A stretch of DNA of 64,000 nt from positions 68,493,356-68,557,355 of the forward strand of contig CM037865.1 of NCBI GenBank assembly GCA_021292105.1, read 5' to 3'. The position numbers and the translations under genes were made by a program. Positions 32,416-46,187 of this stretch are shown in pieces; positions within the stretch are counted from its first letter, which is position 1, and each line of letters starts with the position of its first letter. Below the pieces are notes generated by a model that did not search any database, was not told the DNA's origin, and saw only the letters and a program-made list of their open reading frames with translations. The DNA is from Anadara kagoshimensis. Its lineage: Eukaryota; Mollusca; Bivalvia; Arcoida; Arcidae.

Positions 32416-35400
32416 AACCACAATAAACTTTAGAATGGAATATGATTACTGACGTATCGCCGACCACGCCTTTTATGCTCTGACACTGGCCGCCATCACG
32501 GTACCAAAGCAGCGTCACGGCAACAAATGACGTACTAGTGTCAGTTTAGAAAAACTTAAATTTTCAGCTACATTTTTTTTTACTTTACCATTAATATTTT
32601 TGAGGTGGTATTGTGCATAATTTGTGACATTCACTCCCATTTAAAACCCATCGTGCGTACAATATTGATTTTGTATAACTTACATTCTGCATATTTTGTC
32701 TCAAGAGAAAAAGATAAAGGCTTGGCTCTGAATCCGATTCCCTATATGTCAACTTGCAATGATACAGTGCTTACATCAAAATGACTTTTGAGTGTCAGAT
32801 GCGTCATGACGCGTACGTCACGTCATTCCTTTTTTATGTGTTAATATGACTGTAGATTTGAAGATATATTTATTAGTTTGCAGCTCTGAAAACATTTTAA
32901 TAATAAACTTTACTGTTTTAATGGAAATGTGCCACTATACCAATATAACATTAGTTTTTGTTTTATATTTCCACAAGTAACGTGAATGTAATAATACAAA
33001 TATATACCAGTAAAACAGAACACATATACAGTATATCAGCAATTTATATTTTAAGTGTATCCTCTTGTTGCTTAGATTGAATTTTATTACCTAGCTCAAT
33101 ATCTTGATAATTAACTTGGCACAGCATTTTATTTGGACAGGAGAGTAACATTATTTATTACTTTAATAATTTTCAGACGTATATCTCTTAAACAGTAAAT
33201 AAAATCAGTCTGCATTGTCTAGGAATAAGTTGTTAAGTTGTTAAAGAAATGAATACAACCACGAACATACTGGGAATTGTTTAAAGATTTCAGTTACAAT
33301 TACATACAACTGTTATTAAACAATTCCAAGTACTGTAACAGAAACTGGACAACATAAAATAAATACTAAGCTCAGTTCTGGCTATTGTATATTTACGTAC
33401 ATCTAAAACAGAGGCTTTATTGAGCTGCCCTGACCGTTCCCGACGCACGTAAAAGTATATTTATTACATGGTTTCATTTTCTCAGTGCTCCACAAGAAGG
33501 ATATAAGCGATAAAGGTTTTATTGAAGAAGGAATCAATTATTCTTATATTGCAAAGACAAAAATGTCCGATAGCAATAACCGCGGTGGTCAGGTTCTGAA
33601 CTAATAGACACTTGGCCATAAAGATATATTAAGTATCGGACAGTGTAGAGTCTGATTAACCGTGCTTAGTTATAATCAAATTTACCCTGTTCTTGGCGCT
33701 GATTTATTGTTGATGACATTGGTCTGTTATTACAAACTACACATGTACAGGCCCTTGGCTCGTTAAACATCCAAATGTAACAATCACACGTTCTTCAAAT
33801 TATCTTCAAAATACTTGGCTTTCCATTTCTTTCTTGTTTGATATAGTTGAATCCTGTCCCAACTTTATACATGTAATTCCAAGGAATGTATGTTTTTGTA
33901 TGGTTACAATACACATGTTTACCCTGTTTACAAGTTTGTATTTGTTTCATCTGCCATTCATTTATAGAGTGACCAAAAAGTGTCATGTGGTACTTTTGAA
34001 TGTATTATTCCATAAAAATTCAAAAGCAGCACATGCCATTGCTTACAGTAACATCACCTAACGGATGATAATAAAACTGAATATGAGTTTTTGGATATGT
34101 CAATGACCATGAATTCTTAATTCTCATTGTAATTGTGATTTAAGTCTGGTGAAAGCTCAGTAAAATTATTTCAAGCATAGTATTGGTTTACTATGACAAT
34201 AAAAAGAACAAGGCATTGTCTGTAAAGTTAACATTATTATCTTGGTTTTTTGTTCCATATTTTACATCATAAAACATCAGTTTAAGCAAATCTGAATAAA
34301 AACGTGTAATGAAAATACAAGAACCATTGTGCTTGTTGTATGCTGTATATGAAAACACGTATTAAAATGAAGGCATTGTGTACTTTTGCAGCACTGTAAA
34401 GAACTGCATTAAATTATGAAGTAAAATTGTCCGGAAACATAATGATTAAAATTACTTGAAACTAAGGCAAATGCCGGAAGCCGGAAAAGTAATGTACCGA
34501 TGCTTTCAAACGAATACTGGGAGTAGTCTTGGGATCCATTATTATCTGTGATACTTTTGAATTCTTTGAATGTTCCTATTATTATGTTATATTCTCCTTG
34601 TTTCCGAGATCCAAGGATTGATTTTAATAAAGTCTATCTAAAGTCTGAGATGTTCATACTAATTTTATTACTTTTAAAGCATACTACTGCTTGCCATTTT
34701 AAGAAATAAGCTTCTAAATTTATGACATGCCAAATATCTTAATGTTTAAAACCACTGTGGGCTAAAATTGTCTTCGCACTTATAAGTAAGAAGTATATTC
34801 AAAACAGACTGGAACATTTAGCGATGTGGAAAAAGCTAAGAGGAGATCATAAACGGGAATTGTAACGAGTTTTCTTTAAACATGGCCAACTAACATACAT
34901 TATGTTCACTGACAAGTTTCGAGTTTAAGGTAACAGTGTCTCTGTTTATGGTTGTTTCTGAAAAAAAATCATTTTTATTTTCATTAAGAGATTAAGAGAA
35001 ATCTATTTCAAAGATAATGCGTGATTCTCGGAGGTTTTTATCACACAAAGTAAACAAATATAAAAGGAATTGCTGTGAGGAATAAAATAGTCTTCCATCT
35101 TACGGTGTAATCAGGTATAATTTCTCGCTTTAAATCAGAATTAAAGGCTATTGATTAAGTAATTAAATAGCTATTTTGTGTGTAATTTTCTAAAATTCAG
35201 TTACATTGCGTGAAATGTACAGAGAAGTACATGTTTTATCAACAAAATCTGAGAAAAATTAAATCTGCTTCTGAGTGTTGAGATAACAGAAGATTTCAGA
35301 AGATCGTAAGCTGAATTAGAACGATTTAAAACGAATACTCAAGCGAAAGTCATCTGTTGAGAACAAAAATATTGTCTTTTGTCAAGAACCACAAAATTTA

Positions 35401-36395
35401 AGTAATGTGTGGACAACAACAAAAATATTGCAAATGGTTATTTGTAAAGAACCACAAAACAATAGTCATTTCCTAAAAAATGATAGTTATTTGTCGACAA
35501 CAAAACGAGATTTCAGCAAAATTCAACTATTTAAATAAAATCAGATAGAAGGAAATGCACTGAAGATTTTATCATATACAGTTTATGTATAAAACTTAAT
35601 GACTGATAGTTGGTTTTGGAGTTATGATTTAATAATAATAACTTTATTTCTTAAAAAAGGTTTTTACAGTTGTCATAGATCATATTTCAATTTAATCATA
35701 AAATACATTAAAAAATGTCATGTAACACAGTATAGAGAATACATGTATATAACATTTACATATAAATATATACAGTGCATACGTGGAATACAAATTAATC
35801 AGCTAACCAGCTGACAATAAACTTATTAATAACACGGAAAAAATTACATAATCTGTTGTGTGTCAATATATCACTATTAGAAAATAAACTATTAAATTTC
35901 AATACATTTGCACCATTGTGAAAATTACTGTCTATATATAAAGTTCTATAATAATTTAAAGTTATAGATACTAAAATATAATGAAATCCATCCCAAATAT
36001 CTAGTTTACAAAGTGAACATTTCTATTTTCTCTATTAATACCATACCATCTACCTGTTTCTATGGGGAGTCTATGATTTGTAGTTCTAAACTTACATAGT
36101 GTTATAACTACTTACTAAAAAATAGTTTTGCCACGTGAATTCATTATGCTTATTAAATTATTAATCATTCATATATAGATGACGTTCTGTCTCTTAACAA
36201 TCCTAAATGTGGAGACTATGTAAATGTCATCTATCCTAGTGAGCTCGAAATAAAAGGCACGACTGATTCCTCAAGTTCATATTTAGACTTATACCTAAAT
36301 TATGACGCACGCGAAAGGCTAAATTTGAAACTTTATAACAAACGTGATAACTTTAATTTTTCTATTGTCAACTTTCCTTTTTTTATGCAGCAATA
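32413..36395. other. No gene recognised
   Basis: Four kilobases of AT-rich sequence. A loose repeat of ACAACAAAAATATTG...AAGAACCACAAAA occurs at about 35370-35520. TGTCCGATA (33564) and TATCGGACA (33634) are inverted about 60 bp apart. Confidence 0.45.
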
Positions 36396-36825
36396 TACCT
36401 GCTTCTCCTGCTTATGCTGTATTTGTTTCCTAATTAATACGCTATGGTAGAGCTTGGGACTTTGTACAACGAAGTAGGCTGCTTGCAAATAAATTGTTGA
36501 CTCAGGGATATTACAAGCCTAGGCTTATCAAGGCCCTCAAAAAGTTTTATGGCCGTCATCACAGTATTGTTGACAAGTTTGATGTCTCTGTGTTCAGGAT
36601 TGTACTGGATATATTTGACATCTCATAGTTCCAAGTTCCTTTCACACAATTTTTATTACACACGTGGTGGGTGTAGCTAGCTAAACAGAAGGTGCTTACA
36701 CTTCCAGGGCACCCGACCTCACTTCCCTGGTGGAAGTTCACGTGTCTAACCTGACTTGTTAGTTCCAAAGTTTTTACTTTGCTTCTGGATTGTGATTCGG
36801 ACATGGATTAGTATGTATGATAAAC
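36396..36825 (+). mobile_element. Family A retroelement 3' end (copy 10)
   Basis: Near full-length. CTTCTCCTGCTTATGCTGTA, AAGCCTAGGCTTATCAAGGC and the KKFYGRHHSIVDKF-coding stretch are intact. A deletion of about 19 bp after GGTAGAGCTTG breaks the frame. The 3' segment (GGGTGTAGCTAGCTAAACAG...CTTCCCTGGTGGAAGTTCAC) is well kept. Confidence 0.82.
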
Positions 36826-38997
36826 CCCTAGAAGATGTATCATTCTTGTAAAAGATTGACCCATATGTGTTTTAAACAGCTAACTAACCATTCTGGATTG
36901 GGAAAGGTTTGACAATCCCATATATATATTATTTAAACCTGCGTTATAAAAATAGATTATAAGATTTGCTATAATCGTCGTGACATTGGTAAAGTTCGAC
37001 CATATTTGCACTTAGACATTAAGTCAAGTTTCAGCTAGATGACATGTATTGCTGCAAGAATTACATATACAAAAATAGGCCTACCTACGCCAATCTGTAT
37101 AAAGATGTATTTTTATACCTTGTTATGCATTTAAAAAATTTACCCTTGTGGAGATCTGTTCAAAACCTAAATCGAAATACCTTTGCTTTGCTGAAAACCT
37201 AGAATGGACGCACATTATACAGTTCTTTTATTACCAATAGCAATATTAAATTTTTAAGTTCACAAAAACCGTTTATATATCAATTTCCAGACACAGAAAT
37301 ACGTGATTTCTGAAGGAAATTTAAAAGAAAGATTAAAAGAAGGCCTCAGATGCACATAGTACAGTAAGTAGCACTAAAGTGTAGTAGATAAATCAAGATA
37401 ACAGTTAATAGATTTACACTTTGTGTTGTATATATAGACTAGAATACCACGATCTTATCATTACCAAACTTAATTACCAGTATACATATCAATCTGGTCA
37501 GGAATTCGTCCAATGCTTAGATCGTTATTGGGGCTATATTAGTAATTACAGTTAGATAAATTAAATAACTGTACAATGGATAAATAACTAGATGAAATAT
37601 ACATTGTGTGTTTGGCAAAACCCATTTAGTAAGAAAAACATTACCACAAAAAATCTTAACTCATAATACAATATATCAGAACTGCATGTCTGTTTTTTCT
37701 GGAACATTTGACTGAGTAATCATAAAAAAGAATACAAATGAGATTTATTTTTACATTGACATGTTTTGTAATGTAAATGTTCAATACACATCATGCTTGT
37801 AATAATAACAACATATACTTAGTAATGTGATCAAAGTACTAAGCATTACTGAGGCAATGAACAAAGTTAAAATGTAATAAGGATGAATAACTTCATTTTA
37901 AAATTTTCCATTTTTCAATATAAGAAAATGCAAATAGTTAGGTAGGAGTTACAAGTATTTAGCCGCATTATGGATGAAATTGTAAGATATATAAGCGTTC
38001 ATTTTAAACAGAATTATTAAGTGCATTCTGAAGTAATACATTATTAACAGCTTACGAGCGATTTTAAATAATTAGTTAAATATACCCCTTACATTGATGT
38101 TCGATAAATCACCTTGTGTGTTAATAAAACTGACTTGGAATGTGTGTGGCAATATTACGTCATGCATGCTGAGTCTTGGCTCTGGATGACTCTCTGATTG
38201 TGAAGTAGACAACCTGAAATGTTACATTATATAGTAAGAAATGGTGCTTAGTTGATTTATTGTTATCTGAAATGCAGGCGTATTTCCAATATTTAACAAA
38301 ACACCTGTCTGGACTACGCTAGAATACACAGACAGGTGATCTACTGATGTTGCTTAACAATTATCATTGAAGTAATATTAGAGTTAATATCTACATATTA
38401 CATCATCCGTCTATACCTCACACATTCATCGAACCCAACATAAGTGCGCATTTTGATACGCCAATTTGTTAGATATGAGGATTGATTCAACATACTATCA
38501 AGAGCATCACTCATCAACTGCAATGTTCTTTCTTTTTGCTCATATTTTACGTGAAGGTGGAAGATTGACCTCTGTATCCCTGGCAAAAAACACCTGTTTG
38601 ACTGAATATATGTTTGGTTTTAATTCTTATGGTGGTAATTATGTAAATATACGAATCCATGTTTATATTTTCAGGTTAACATTGGCACCAGTTATCCGCT
38701 AATGACTGACCAAGTATACACATTGTTTGAAGAGGTACGTGATTTCTAGTGAAAACAAACATTTAATTGGATCATAATTGCGGTAATAATAAAGGTTGTT
38801 TCAGCATATGTTGGTAATAATGGTGGGTATGTAATGTAAACAACGTATGTCTGTTTATAGCCAGCGTGAACAGTGCTGTCATTAAACAACCCAAAATGTC
38901 AAACATACATGAAGATGTTCGTAATTGTAAATATAATGAATACAAATGATAAACAAAAACTATTAGTATATATCCCGTGTAAGGGATTACTCTTAAT
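36826..38997. other. No gene recognised
   Basis: AT-rich. The frames at 38398-38586 (minus) and 38466-38702 (plus) overlap each other and match nothing known. Confidence 0.45.
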
Positions 38998-39087
38998 ATG
39001 CCAGTTTCGAAGTTTTTACTTTTCATTTGGGATTGTGATATAAGAATGGGCTGGTATGTTTGTGTTTGGTTTTCTGGAAAATACTGT
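38998..39087 (+). mobile_element. Family A tail fragment (copy 11)
   Basis: CCAGTTTCGAAGTTTTTACT, CATTTGGGATTGTGATATAA, then GGTATGTTTGTGTTTGGTTT match the tail. It runs directly into the transposon that begins at 39088. Confidence 0.65.
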
Positions 39088-40418
39088 CAGTAGGATAGCC
39101 AACCCGGCCAGCGCATTGATTCATCAAACAAAATTTCACGCGCAGACAAAGTGAAAAAATTGTCAAAAATTTGAATTCACTCGAGGCGCTAAAATTACAT
39201 AATATTTATTTCACTGCGAGTTTTTAATACTATTTGTAGTATTTTATCGTCTTTTGAGGACAAAAGTGAGTCATTAAAGACGATTTTTATCAAAGTCGGT
39301 GAGAATTTAACAATTTAAATTGTAATTGAATGTTAGGCACCGGGGAAAAATTGAAAATTGAAACTTTAAAAAATACCATTCTGTGTACGCAGTTCCTCAT
39401 GCACCAAAGATGTTTTTACATGAACGGAAAGAACTTTTTCTCACGGTTATTTTGATGTATAATTTGTCAAATAATTTTCTTTACACAAAAAACGTACCAG
39501 TTTCAAATGTCGAAAAAATCGATGACATTGCCGGATTCTCGATCATGGGCCGCCCCCTTTCCGGCTAATTTGACACAGAAAAAATGCTAAGACAGCTTCC
39601 TTATTGTATGTATTGTATAAATTTGATAATCGAGAGACGCTGTGGAGATATTTTTGTTGAAATAAAGTAAGTTTTTCCTTAAAACTATTATATTTTCACT
39701 CCATTTCTCGTCTAATCTGCCGATTTTTTGGAACTACTTCCAGTCGGACATATTTGATTAGCATTCGCCCCGCTTCGATCACAATTTTAGTATACAGAAA
39801 ATGTCATCGTGTATTTTGGACAAAATAGTCAAGCTTTTTTGACTTATTTGTCATGTATGATCGATCTGCATGGCTGTCGAACACATTAGATAGGCATGTG
39901 TTCTAATTTTACCCATATGGACTCGGGATCTGTACCAATACAGTGTACAGTGCAACCTGCTCATGTAGGGCTAGTTAGGGACTCAGAATTAATAAAAAAT
40001 TACCAACTGATTTTGCTTTGCTGGCAAAATATAAACAGGACCTGTCTGACATATCAGTACATATCATTGGATAAATAAGCTAACATCATTAAAGAGGGTT
40101 AGACTGGGTTTTTCTTTATGAAATATTTCCCAAAATCAGGAAACATCTCCCATGTTAGTTTAGCCAGAGTCACCACAACAATAGTCTTTATTATTTAATT
40201 TTTTGTTTCTGTTCTGATGCCAATTACCCCGGCATTGTTATTTTAGTACAATTTAGACATGAAAAGTTGATTATTTTGCTTCATTAAAAGTTTTAAGTCA
40301 ACTTGACATAGCACAAATAACATTTAAAATAGACTATGTGGAAGTAGGAAATAGGAAAAGTGAATACCAATCATGTGGATTTCATTTGACTTGGTTAAAA
40401 ATTTAACTCCATATTATA

Positions 40419-40868
40419 ATGATTAAATACAGATCTGTAAAATATTTAGGAATTTCAGTAATTTCTGTAAAATGTAAAATTCTGATAAATAAATATCACC
40501 TTCTTTCAGGAAAATTCATGGGAACTGGTTTGATAATAACATTAAGAAATAAGTTTATCAAATGCAGTGAAATTCATGACACATGTATCCAAATGGCATT
40601 ATTAGTTGAAAGAATTCAAAATAATTGTAACACACAGGCCTATTCCAGATTTATTGATTTATCAGTTAAATTTAGAATTGATTGGTTGGTATACACACTC
40701 CATTCAAGATTATTTCAATTTAATCAGGTAAATGAGATTAAGGGGGAAACTAGGTACAGGGATGAAGATTTGCAGGGGCCCAGTAGCCAATGGCTTCTAA
40801 AATCGAGTGTGGGTCACTTAATGTTTACACATTTAAGCCATTTATTACTGTTACAAATTCTTTTATAA
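40419..40868 (+). CDS. Unassigned 149-codon ORF inside the candidate transposon
   Basis: Starts MIKYRSVKYLGISVIS and contains LVERIQNNCNTQAYSRF, then IDWLVYTLHSRLFQFNQV, ending with a leucine-rich LLLLQILL. It is the longest open frame in the window apart from two receptor exons, and longer than expected by chance at this AT content. I recognise no domain and no catalytic motif. It could be a transposon-encoded protein fragment, one exon of a longer gene (a TTTCAG precedes codon 14) or chance. Its only context is the element around it. Confidence 0.3.
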   Translation: MIKYRSVKYLGISVISVKCKILINKYHLLSGKFMGTGLIITLRNKFIKCSEIHDTCIQMALLVERIQNNCNTQAYSRFIDLSVKFRIDWLVYTLHSRLFQFNQVNEIKGETRYRDEDLQGPSSQWLLKSSVGHLMFTHLSHLLLLQILL

Positions 40869-41067
40869 AGTGAGCTGGCCCCAAACTCAAAATAGTTAGG
40901 CTTCATCCCTGAGGTAAAACACACCCCTCAACAAGAGAACTGGCAAACTTTCTGACATAGTAAGATTTTAACTTATGCTGTTACCTGTATGCTACACTTC
41001 TGACAAGGGTGCATGAAAAGCATTTCATGTGGTGAAAAAAGAGGTATTCAGTATCAAGAGAAGCATT

Positions 41068-41240
41068 CAATTCATAAATGTGTAATGGTATATAATTCCC
41101 AGTATGTTAAGGATATTGATATGTGTTGATTTTTTAATTCTATATAAAATGAAACATTCATAAATGTCTGATGATATCTAATTCCTAGTGTATTAAAGAT
41201 ATTGTTATGTTTTAATTTTACATGAAATGAGACATTCAAC
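41068..41240. repeat. Two-copy tandem repeat, about 85-90 bp
   Basis: ATTCATAAATGTgTaATGgTATaTAATTCCcAG-type sequence followed by TTAA(A/G)GATATTG and ATGAAAC/GAGACATTCA occurs twice in succession. Confidence 0.7.
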
Positions 41241-42081
41241 ATTATTACAATTTACAAAGTTGGTTTAGTCACACATAATGCATTTTTCTTTGAAAAATGT
41301 TCCATTATGTGTAAACAGTAATAACCATGAGTGTTCATTCTAGGATTTTTTCAGATGGGTTCATTTCTAATAAAATTCCTCTAATAACAAGTTGAATAAC
41401 ATCAATAATTTTGCATACATCTAATGTTTGATGTGACTTGTAGTCTTTTAGGCTGATGTAAAAGCTTTTGTAATGAAGTATTTAAAAGTTTCATATATAT
41501 AATGTAGCTTTTATATATGACAATGATCTCAAATATTTTGAACTTGCATTTGAAATCTAATTTCAAATGTGGCCCACTATCTGACTATGGCCTTTACAAT
41601 GGTGCCATTTGGCAAAATAAAGGATCAACAGCCCCTTTCTAGAATGAACACTGCCATATGATCCCATAGTTTTTGATTTATTTGTAAATTATTTATCTAT
41701 TTATCACAGCCAGAACAACTAGAAAGTACCTGTCCCCCATAAAATCACCTGTTTGTGTAGTTTCTAAATTGAATTTGATAATTTAGACAATTTTAGTCCT
41801 TTTAAATGCTATTATGGCCCACTTGTCATTCATTTAACAAACAACAAAATGACAAAATTTCTAACTATCTGCCTGTTCATAATTTTTTTTAAACTTTTTA
41901 GTAATTCAATATCTTTTATTTTTTAAATGTTAATTTTGTTCATATAAAAATATTTGTTTTATTTTTCCAAAAAATATCTGAGGTTACTTTCCATGGTACC
42001 CATGCCACATTTCATGTTAGTACCTTGAGGAAAGACAAAATGCAACTATTTTGATCTCTTTTTTTATTTACTCTATTTATC

Positions 42082-42405
42082 ATCACTAACCTGCTCAACA
42101 TACTGTGTCCCAGCTCTAACTTTTCTCTGTAGAATGTCTGATTTATTTATTTATTTATTTTTATTTATTATCATCTCTAACCTGCTAGACATTTTGTAAC
42201 CTGCTCAACATACTGTGTCCCAGCTCTAACTTATTTCTCTGTAGAATTTCTGATTTATTTATTTATTTATTTATTTATTAACTGCTGCATATTGTGTCCC
42301 AGCTCTAACTTATTTCTCTGTAGAATTTCTTATTTATTTATATATTTATTAACTGCTGACATATTGTGTCCCATTTCTAACTTATTTCTCTGAACAATTT
42401 CTGAT

Positions 42406-42448
<43 letters not shown>

Positions 42449-42535
42449 TTATCATCTCTAACCTGCTAGACATTTATCAACCTGCAACATACTGTCCCAG
42501 CTCTACTTATTTCTCTGTAGAATTTCTTATTTATT

Positions 42536-42571
<36 letters not shown>

Positions 42572-42594
42572 TTATCATTTATTTTTTTTAATGT
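42082..42594. repeat. (TTTA)n-rich compound tandem repeat
   Basis: At least five irregular units of 75-125 bp. Each has ACCTGCT...ACATACTGTGTCCC, AGCTCTAACTTATTTCTCTG, TAGAATTTCTGA and a variable TTTA run. Unit length varies mainly through the TTTA tract. Confidence 0.9.
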
Positions 42595-42701
42595 AGGCCC
42601 TATTTATTTTATTCCTGTTGGGGTCCTAAAGTATCTCCATCAACAAACACATGTCATATGATGTGTGCCAGATGAGGATGCCTGTTGCAAAAAAATCGAT
42701 A

Positions 42702-42913
42702 CAGTACAGACCTGTACAAAGTTTAGCATCCAGCTAACGAATTAGTGCCGACAGCCCATATTGGTTCCTCGTTTGGTGTTTATATCGACAGTAGTTGCCA
42801 TCTATCTCTAGGTAGCTTTTCGACCGTTACCTTTCCATACCTTAGGCACTCGGCAGTCGAGCTTTGACTTCTTTTGGTTAGCTTAGTGTTAAACTTTCGA
42901 CAGGTCTGTACTG
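42702..42913. mobile_element. MITE family D, 212 bp, TA duplication
   Basis: It begins CAGTACAGACCTGTACAAAG and ends ACTTTCGACAGGTCTGTACTG (last bases inverse of the first), flanked by TA at 42700-42701 and 42914-42915. The subterminal AACGAATTAGTGCCG block matches the copies at 21331 and 25217. It is nested in the larger transposon. Confidence 0.85.
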
Positions 42914-43508
42914 TACATTGCGTGTACTGTGTATACAGTAGACAGTTGACCTATATATTTGACACGGGGAACGTTGTTTACGTCATTACGTTAGAACAAT
43001 GTTTATCAAGGTCGCGGCCATATTTTTTTTCATTGACAACAAGACGTACTGACATCATGCTGTTGGATTTTGACGATTTTCGCATATTTAACCCTCATGC
43101 ACCAGGTACGATAATTTACTGGCGTATACTATAATAATTTTCTGACATTGTATTAAATTTTCTAGGAAAAGTATTCTTTACACAAAAAACGTACCAGTTT
43201 CAAAAATGGAGAAGAAATTTCTGTTGATTTTCAAGAGAAATCGGTTATCGTCGGGATATCAGTAATTTTAAGTAAATGTGGCGTTTTATCTCGGACTTTT
43301 TGATACATGTAGAAAGTTTAGTTAATTCCTCACACGCTTGCATCATATTCGTAGCTAAAAATGTTAAGTTTATGGTATAAAAACGATTCTGAAAATGGCG
43401 AATTTTTTTCGGGTTCAGACACTTGCCAAAAAGTAATCCCTTTTTATTTACTGCGGAAGGTCTCAAATTTTAAAACCAACGCACAATTTGGACTTGGCTA
43501 TCCTACTG

Positions 43509-46187
43509 TGTTTAATTAACGATGTTCTTTAATATTCTTAAAACTATGTCAATACGCAGCTTTCATTCCAATTTTCATTCGCCCAATTTATTTCATACCA
43601 TTCGAGTTATCCAGCGCTCCATTTACAACCCTCATTGTTTCCGTATCGCCAACAATTTAATATACGGTGATCATCTTAAATGGGTGATATTTTGATATTA
43701 CGCTCGAAAACTGGCATTGCCAGTAGAATTGTCATTGCATTACAATTGAACCCAGCACCAAAAAATTACATGATAGAAACATTTGATTGCATTTATGCTA
43801 AACCTTTATATTACGTCGTAGAAGTTGAATGACCTTGTAAATCTTGTCATTGCATGTGTGGGCTTTATTTTATATTGGTTTTGATGAAATCATGATAATT
43901 ACCAATAAAATAATGAGATACACAAGAAGATAGACTTAGATTTATCTGCAGTAAATTAAGTTAAAGTAGCAGATACAACATTAAAATAATAAGATCTAGA
44001 TATGCCAATATCAAGTGTCTAGCTACATTATATACATGCGCATGATAACAGATACTGGTCCCCTAGATATAATGGTCAGTCTTCATTTTTAAATACAGTG
44101 AAACCTCTATATCAATAAAATCTGCTTTTTGTAGTATATTTCAAACAAAACACTCCATATAACTACAATCTGTAAAGCACCACGGATGGCCTTTATATAC
44201 AGGTTAAACAATGAAGACTTTCCAAATATTTTATATGAGTTATATGAATGACATAATGGAAATGACGGGAATGAGGACATGATTGACATAAAACATCATT
44301 TATGTGGGTATTTCATTGTAACTTTACTATAAGAAAATGATTTAATTATTAAGATTAGATACTTGTTGACTAGGTATCTAGTAGTATAACTACTTAATTG
44401 GTCATACAAAGTCGGGAGTGTTTTAAGCAGTTACTCTATTTGTGTCCTCTTTTATCAGTTACATGCACTGTATCATGTTCTGAGCTGTATTGGTGTTGCC
44501 AAGTTGGTTTCTTGAGTTTTTCTCTTCTACAAATTTAAAACTATTTGTTTAAAGTTCTATTTACATTACCCTCAGTAAAAACATTTAACACATTTCGTTA
44601 ATTCCACATCTTCTAAGTAACAACACACTACACTGCTATTAAATATACACTATTTCTTGGTTTCTACTTAGTTTTCCATAAAACATAATTAACAATATTG
44701 TACACATTACAATAGGCGGGAACTTAAAACATTTATAATAATTTACTACATCCGCTTCCTGCTGTAACAATATTTCTGGATGTAAATCGATTTTTAGCAT
44801 CGTGAATTTTGATATACTTATTTATATAAAAGGGCAATGACTCTTTCGTTGTGTAAAAAGAGAGTCATGCACTTCTTCACTTTGAAATCTATTGACAATG
44901 AAGTTTCATATTGATGCTTTTTTGCAATGCCCCGGACAAAATTTTAAGCCTAAAAATACCACAGTACAACTAAATTTTGTCTGAAATTGCAAGCAACCTC
45001 GAAAATAATTGGCCCGGTCTCTATTTTGTCCGGTCCAATATGGGCCCAGGGTACCCTTTTATATGATCTATGAGTTCGTTATAACATGGTGATGAAGAAT
45101 ATACATGGGTTATAGAGAATTATATTAGAAATGCAGAAAATATTGATTGGATCCAAAAATGATCCAGTCCAAAGTCACCTCTCGGAATTTGCTACCACGA
45201 CAACGCAGAAAGTCATAAAAGTAAACAGGTCCATTCCATATGAAACTATAACACTGTACGTTTGTAGAAAGTTTCAAGTTTGTAGCTCTTGTCGTCTTTG
45301 GAAAAAACTCTGGACAAAAAAGTACGGAAGAAAAACAAAGAAAGAGTACAATAACAATAAGTAGCCCGAACTTCCTTACGTTAATATTTGAATCAAACAC
45401 TTAATTTAACACTTGAACACCACACATTTCCTTATTTGATTCTATTTACCTGTAAAGTTTCATGTTCATAACTATTATAGTTTTGTTATTCTACAACACA
45501 CAGCACAATGACAAACGGGCTGGTGAACAAACGGGCAACTACTATATTATGTTTTTTCTTCGGAATGCAAAACAATTAAGTAACTTTTGATCCTTCCAGT
45601 AACGTGCACCTACATTTAACTTTGCAAACGAGTGCTACAAATACAAAAGAAGGTGTGAGATTTGCCAAGAATGCAATTAATTCGAGTAATTGCGTACGTC
45701 CGCTTTTTATTGTAATATTAAACGTGACTGGCAAACAATCAATTTCTATTTGCAATGTGTCCATAAAGACCGTCGGCGGTATACTTCGAATATTTCATTA
45801 GGTGCATTTGGTAATTTTAATAGAAGAGCGAATATCCATTTGGCAATAGTCAACGAGTCCAGGAACATGACACAATACAAGATAATGACAGAATCTGCCC
45901 AACAAGAAAAGACACACAAAAAAACAATAAAAACAGATCAGTGATTATAAAAGTTTTAGATTCTGTCAAGCACTGAAGTATGTGGATATAGAAATGAATT
46001 GTACCTGAAGCCATCCAAAATTATCCAAATTCAGTATTTTACAATACGAACATACAATAATCCCTACATATCTGTATACATGATCTGCCTTGTTGTATAA
46101 TATGTTATAGTATAGGTGTTTTACATATTAACTGAAGAAGTTACCTTCATCTTTGTACTACCTCTGTAGGTAAAATCATCTGATGTC
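43509..46187. other. No gene recognised
   Basis: AT-rich. The stretch at 45210-45300 (GAAAGTTTCAAGTTTGTAGC) has the feel of a dispersed repeat, but no second copy is present here. Overlapping small frames at 45125-45400 and 45576-45944 on both strands are not supported. Confidence 0.45.

Larger units (their letters stand above)
39088..43508. mobile_element. Candidate DNA transposon, 4421 bp, TIR CAGTAGGATAGCCAA
   Basis: The left end reads CAGTAGGATAGCCAA and the right end reads TTGGCTATCCTACTG, a perfect 15-bp inverted repeat. Weaker similarity extends about 20 bp further (GCGCATTGATT versus GTGCGTTGGTT). Both flanks show TGT, a possible 3-bp target duplication. Near each end is a direct repeat with identical internal spacing (39395-39507 and 43092-43204), including a 31-bp match around TTCTTTACACAAAAAACGTA. 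The interior has a 149-codon ORF, tandem repeats and a nested MITE. No DDE transposase motif was recognised. A 3-bp duplication with CAGT-type ends is compatible with CACTA-like groups, but this is a guess. Confidence 0.72.

Noticed and set aside
45125-45944. Cluster of overlapping small frames on both strands
   Set aside because: They are mutually overlapping with no family resemblance or splice-consistent neighbours. Probably chance openings in a slightly less AT-rich stretch.
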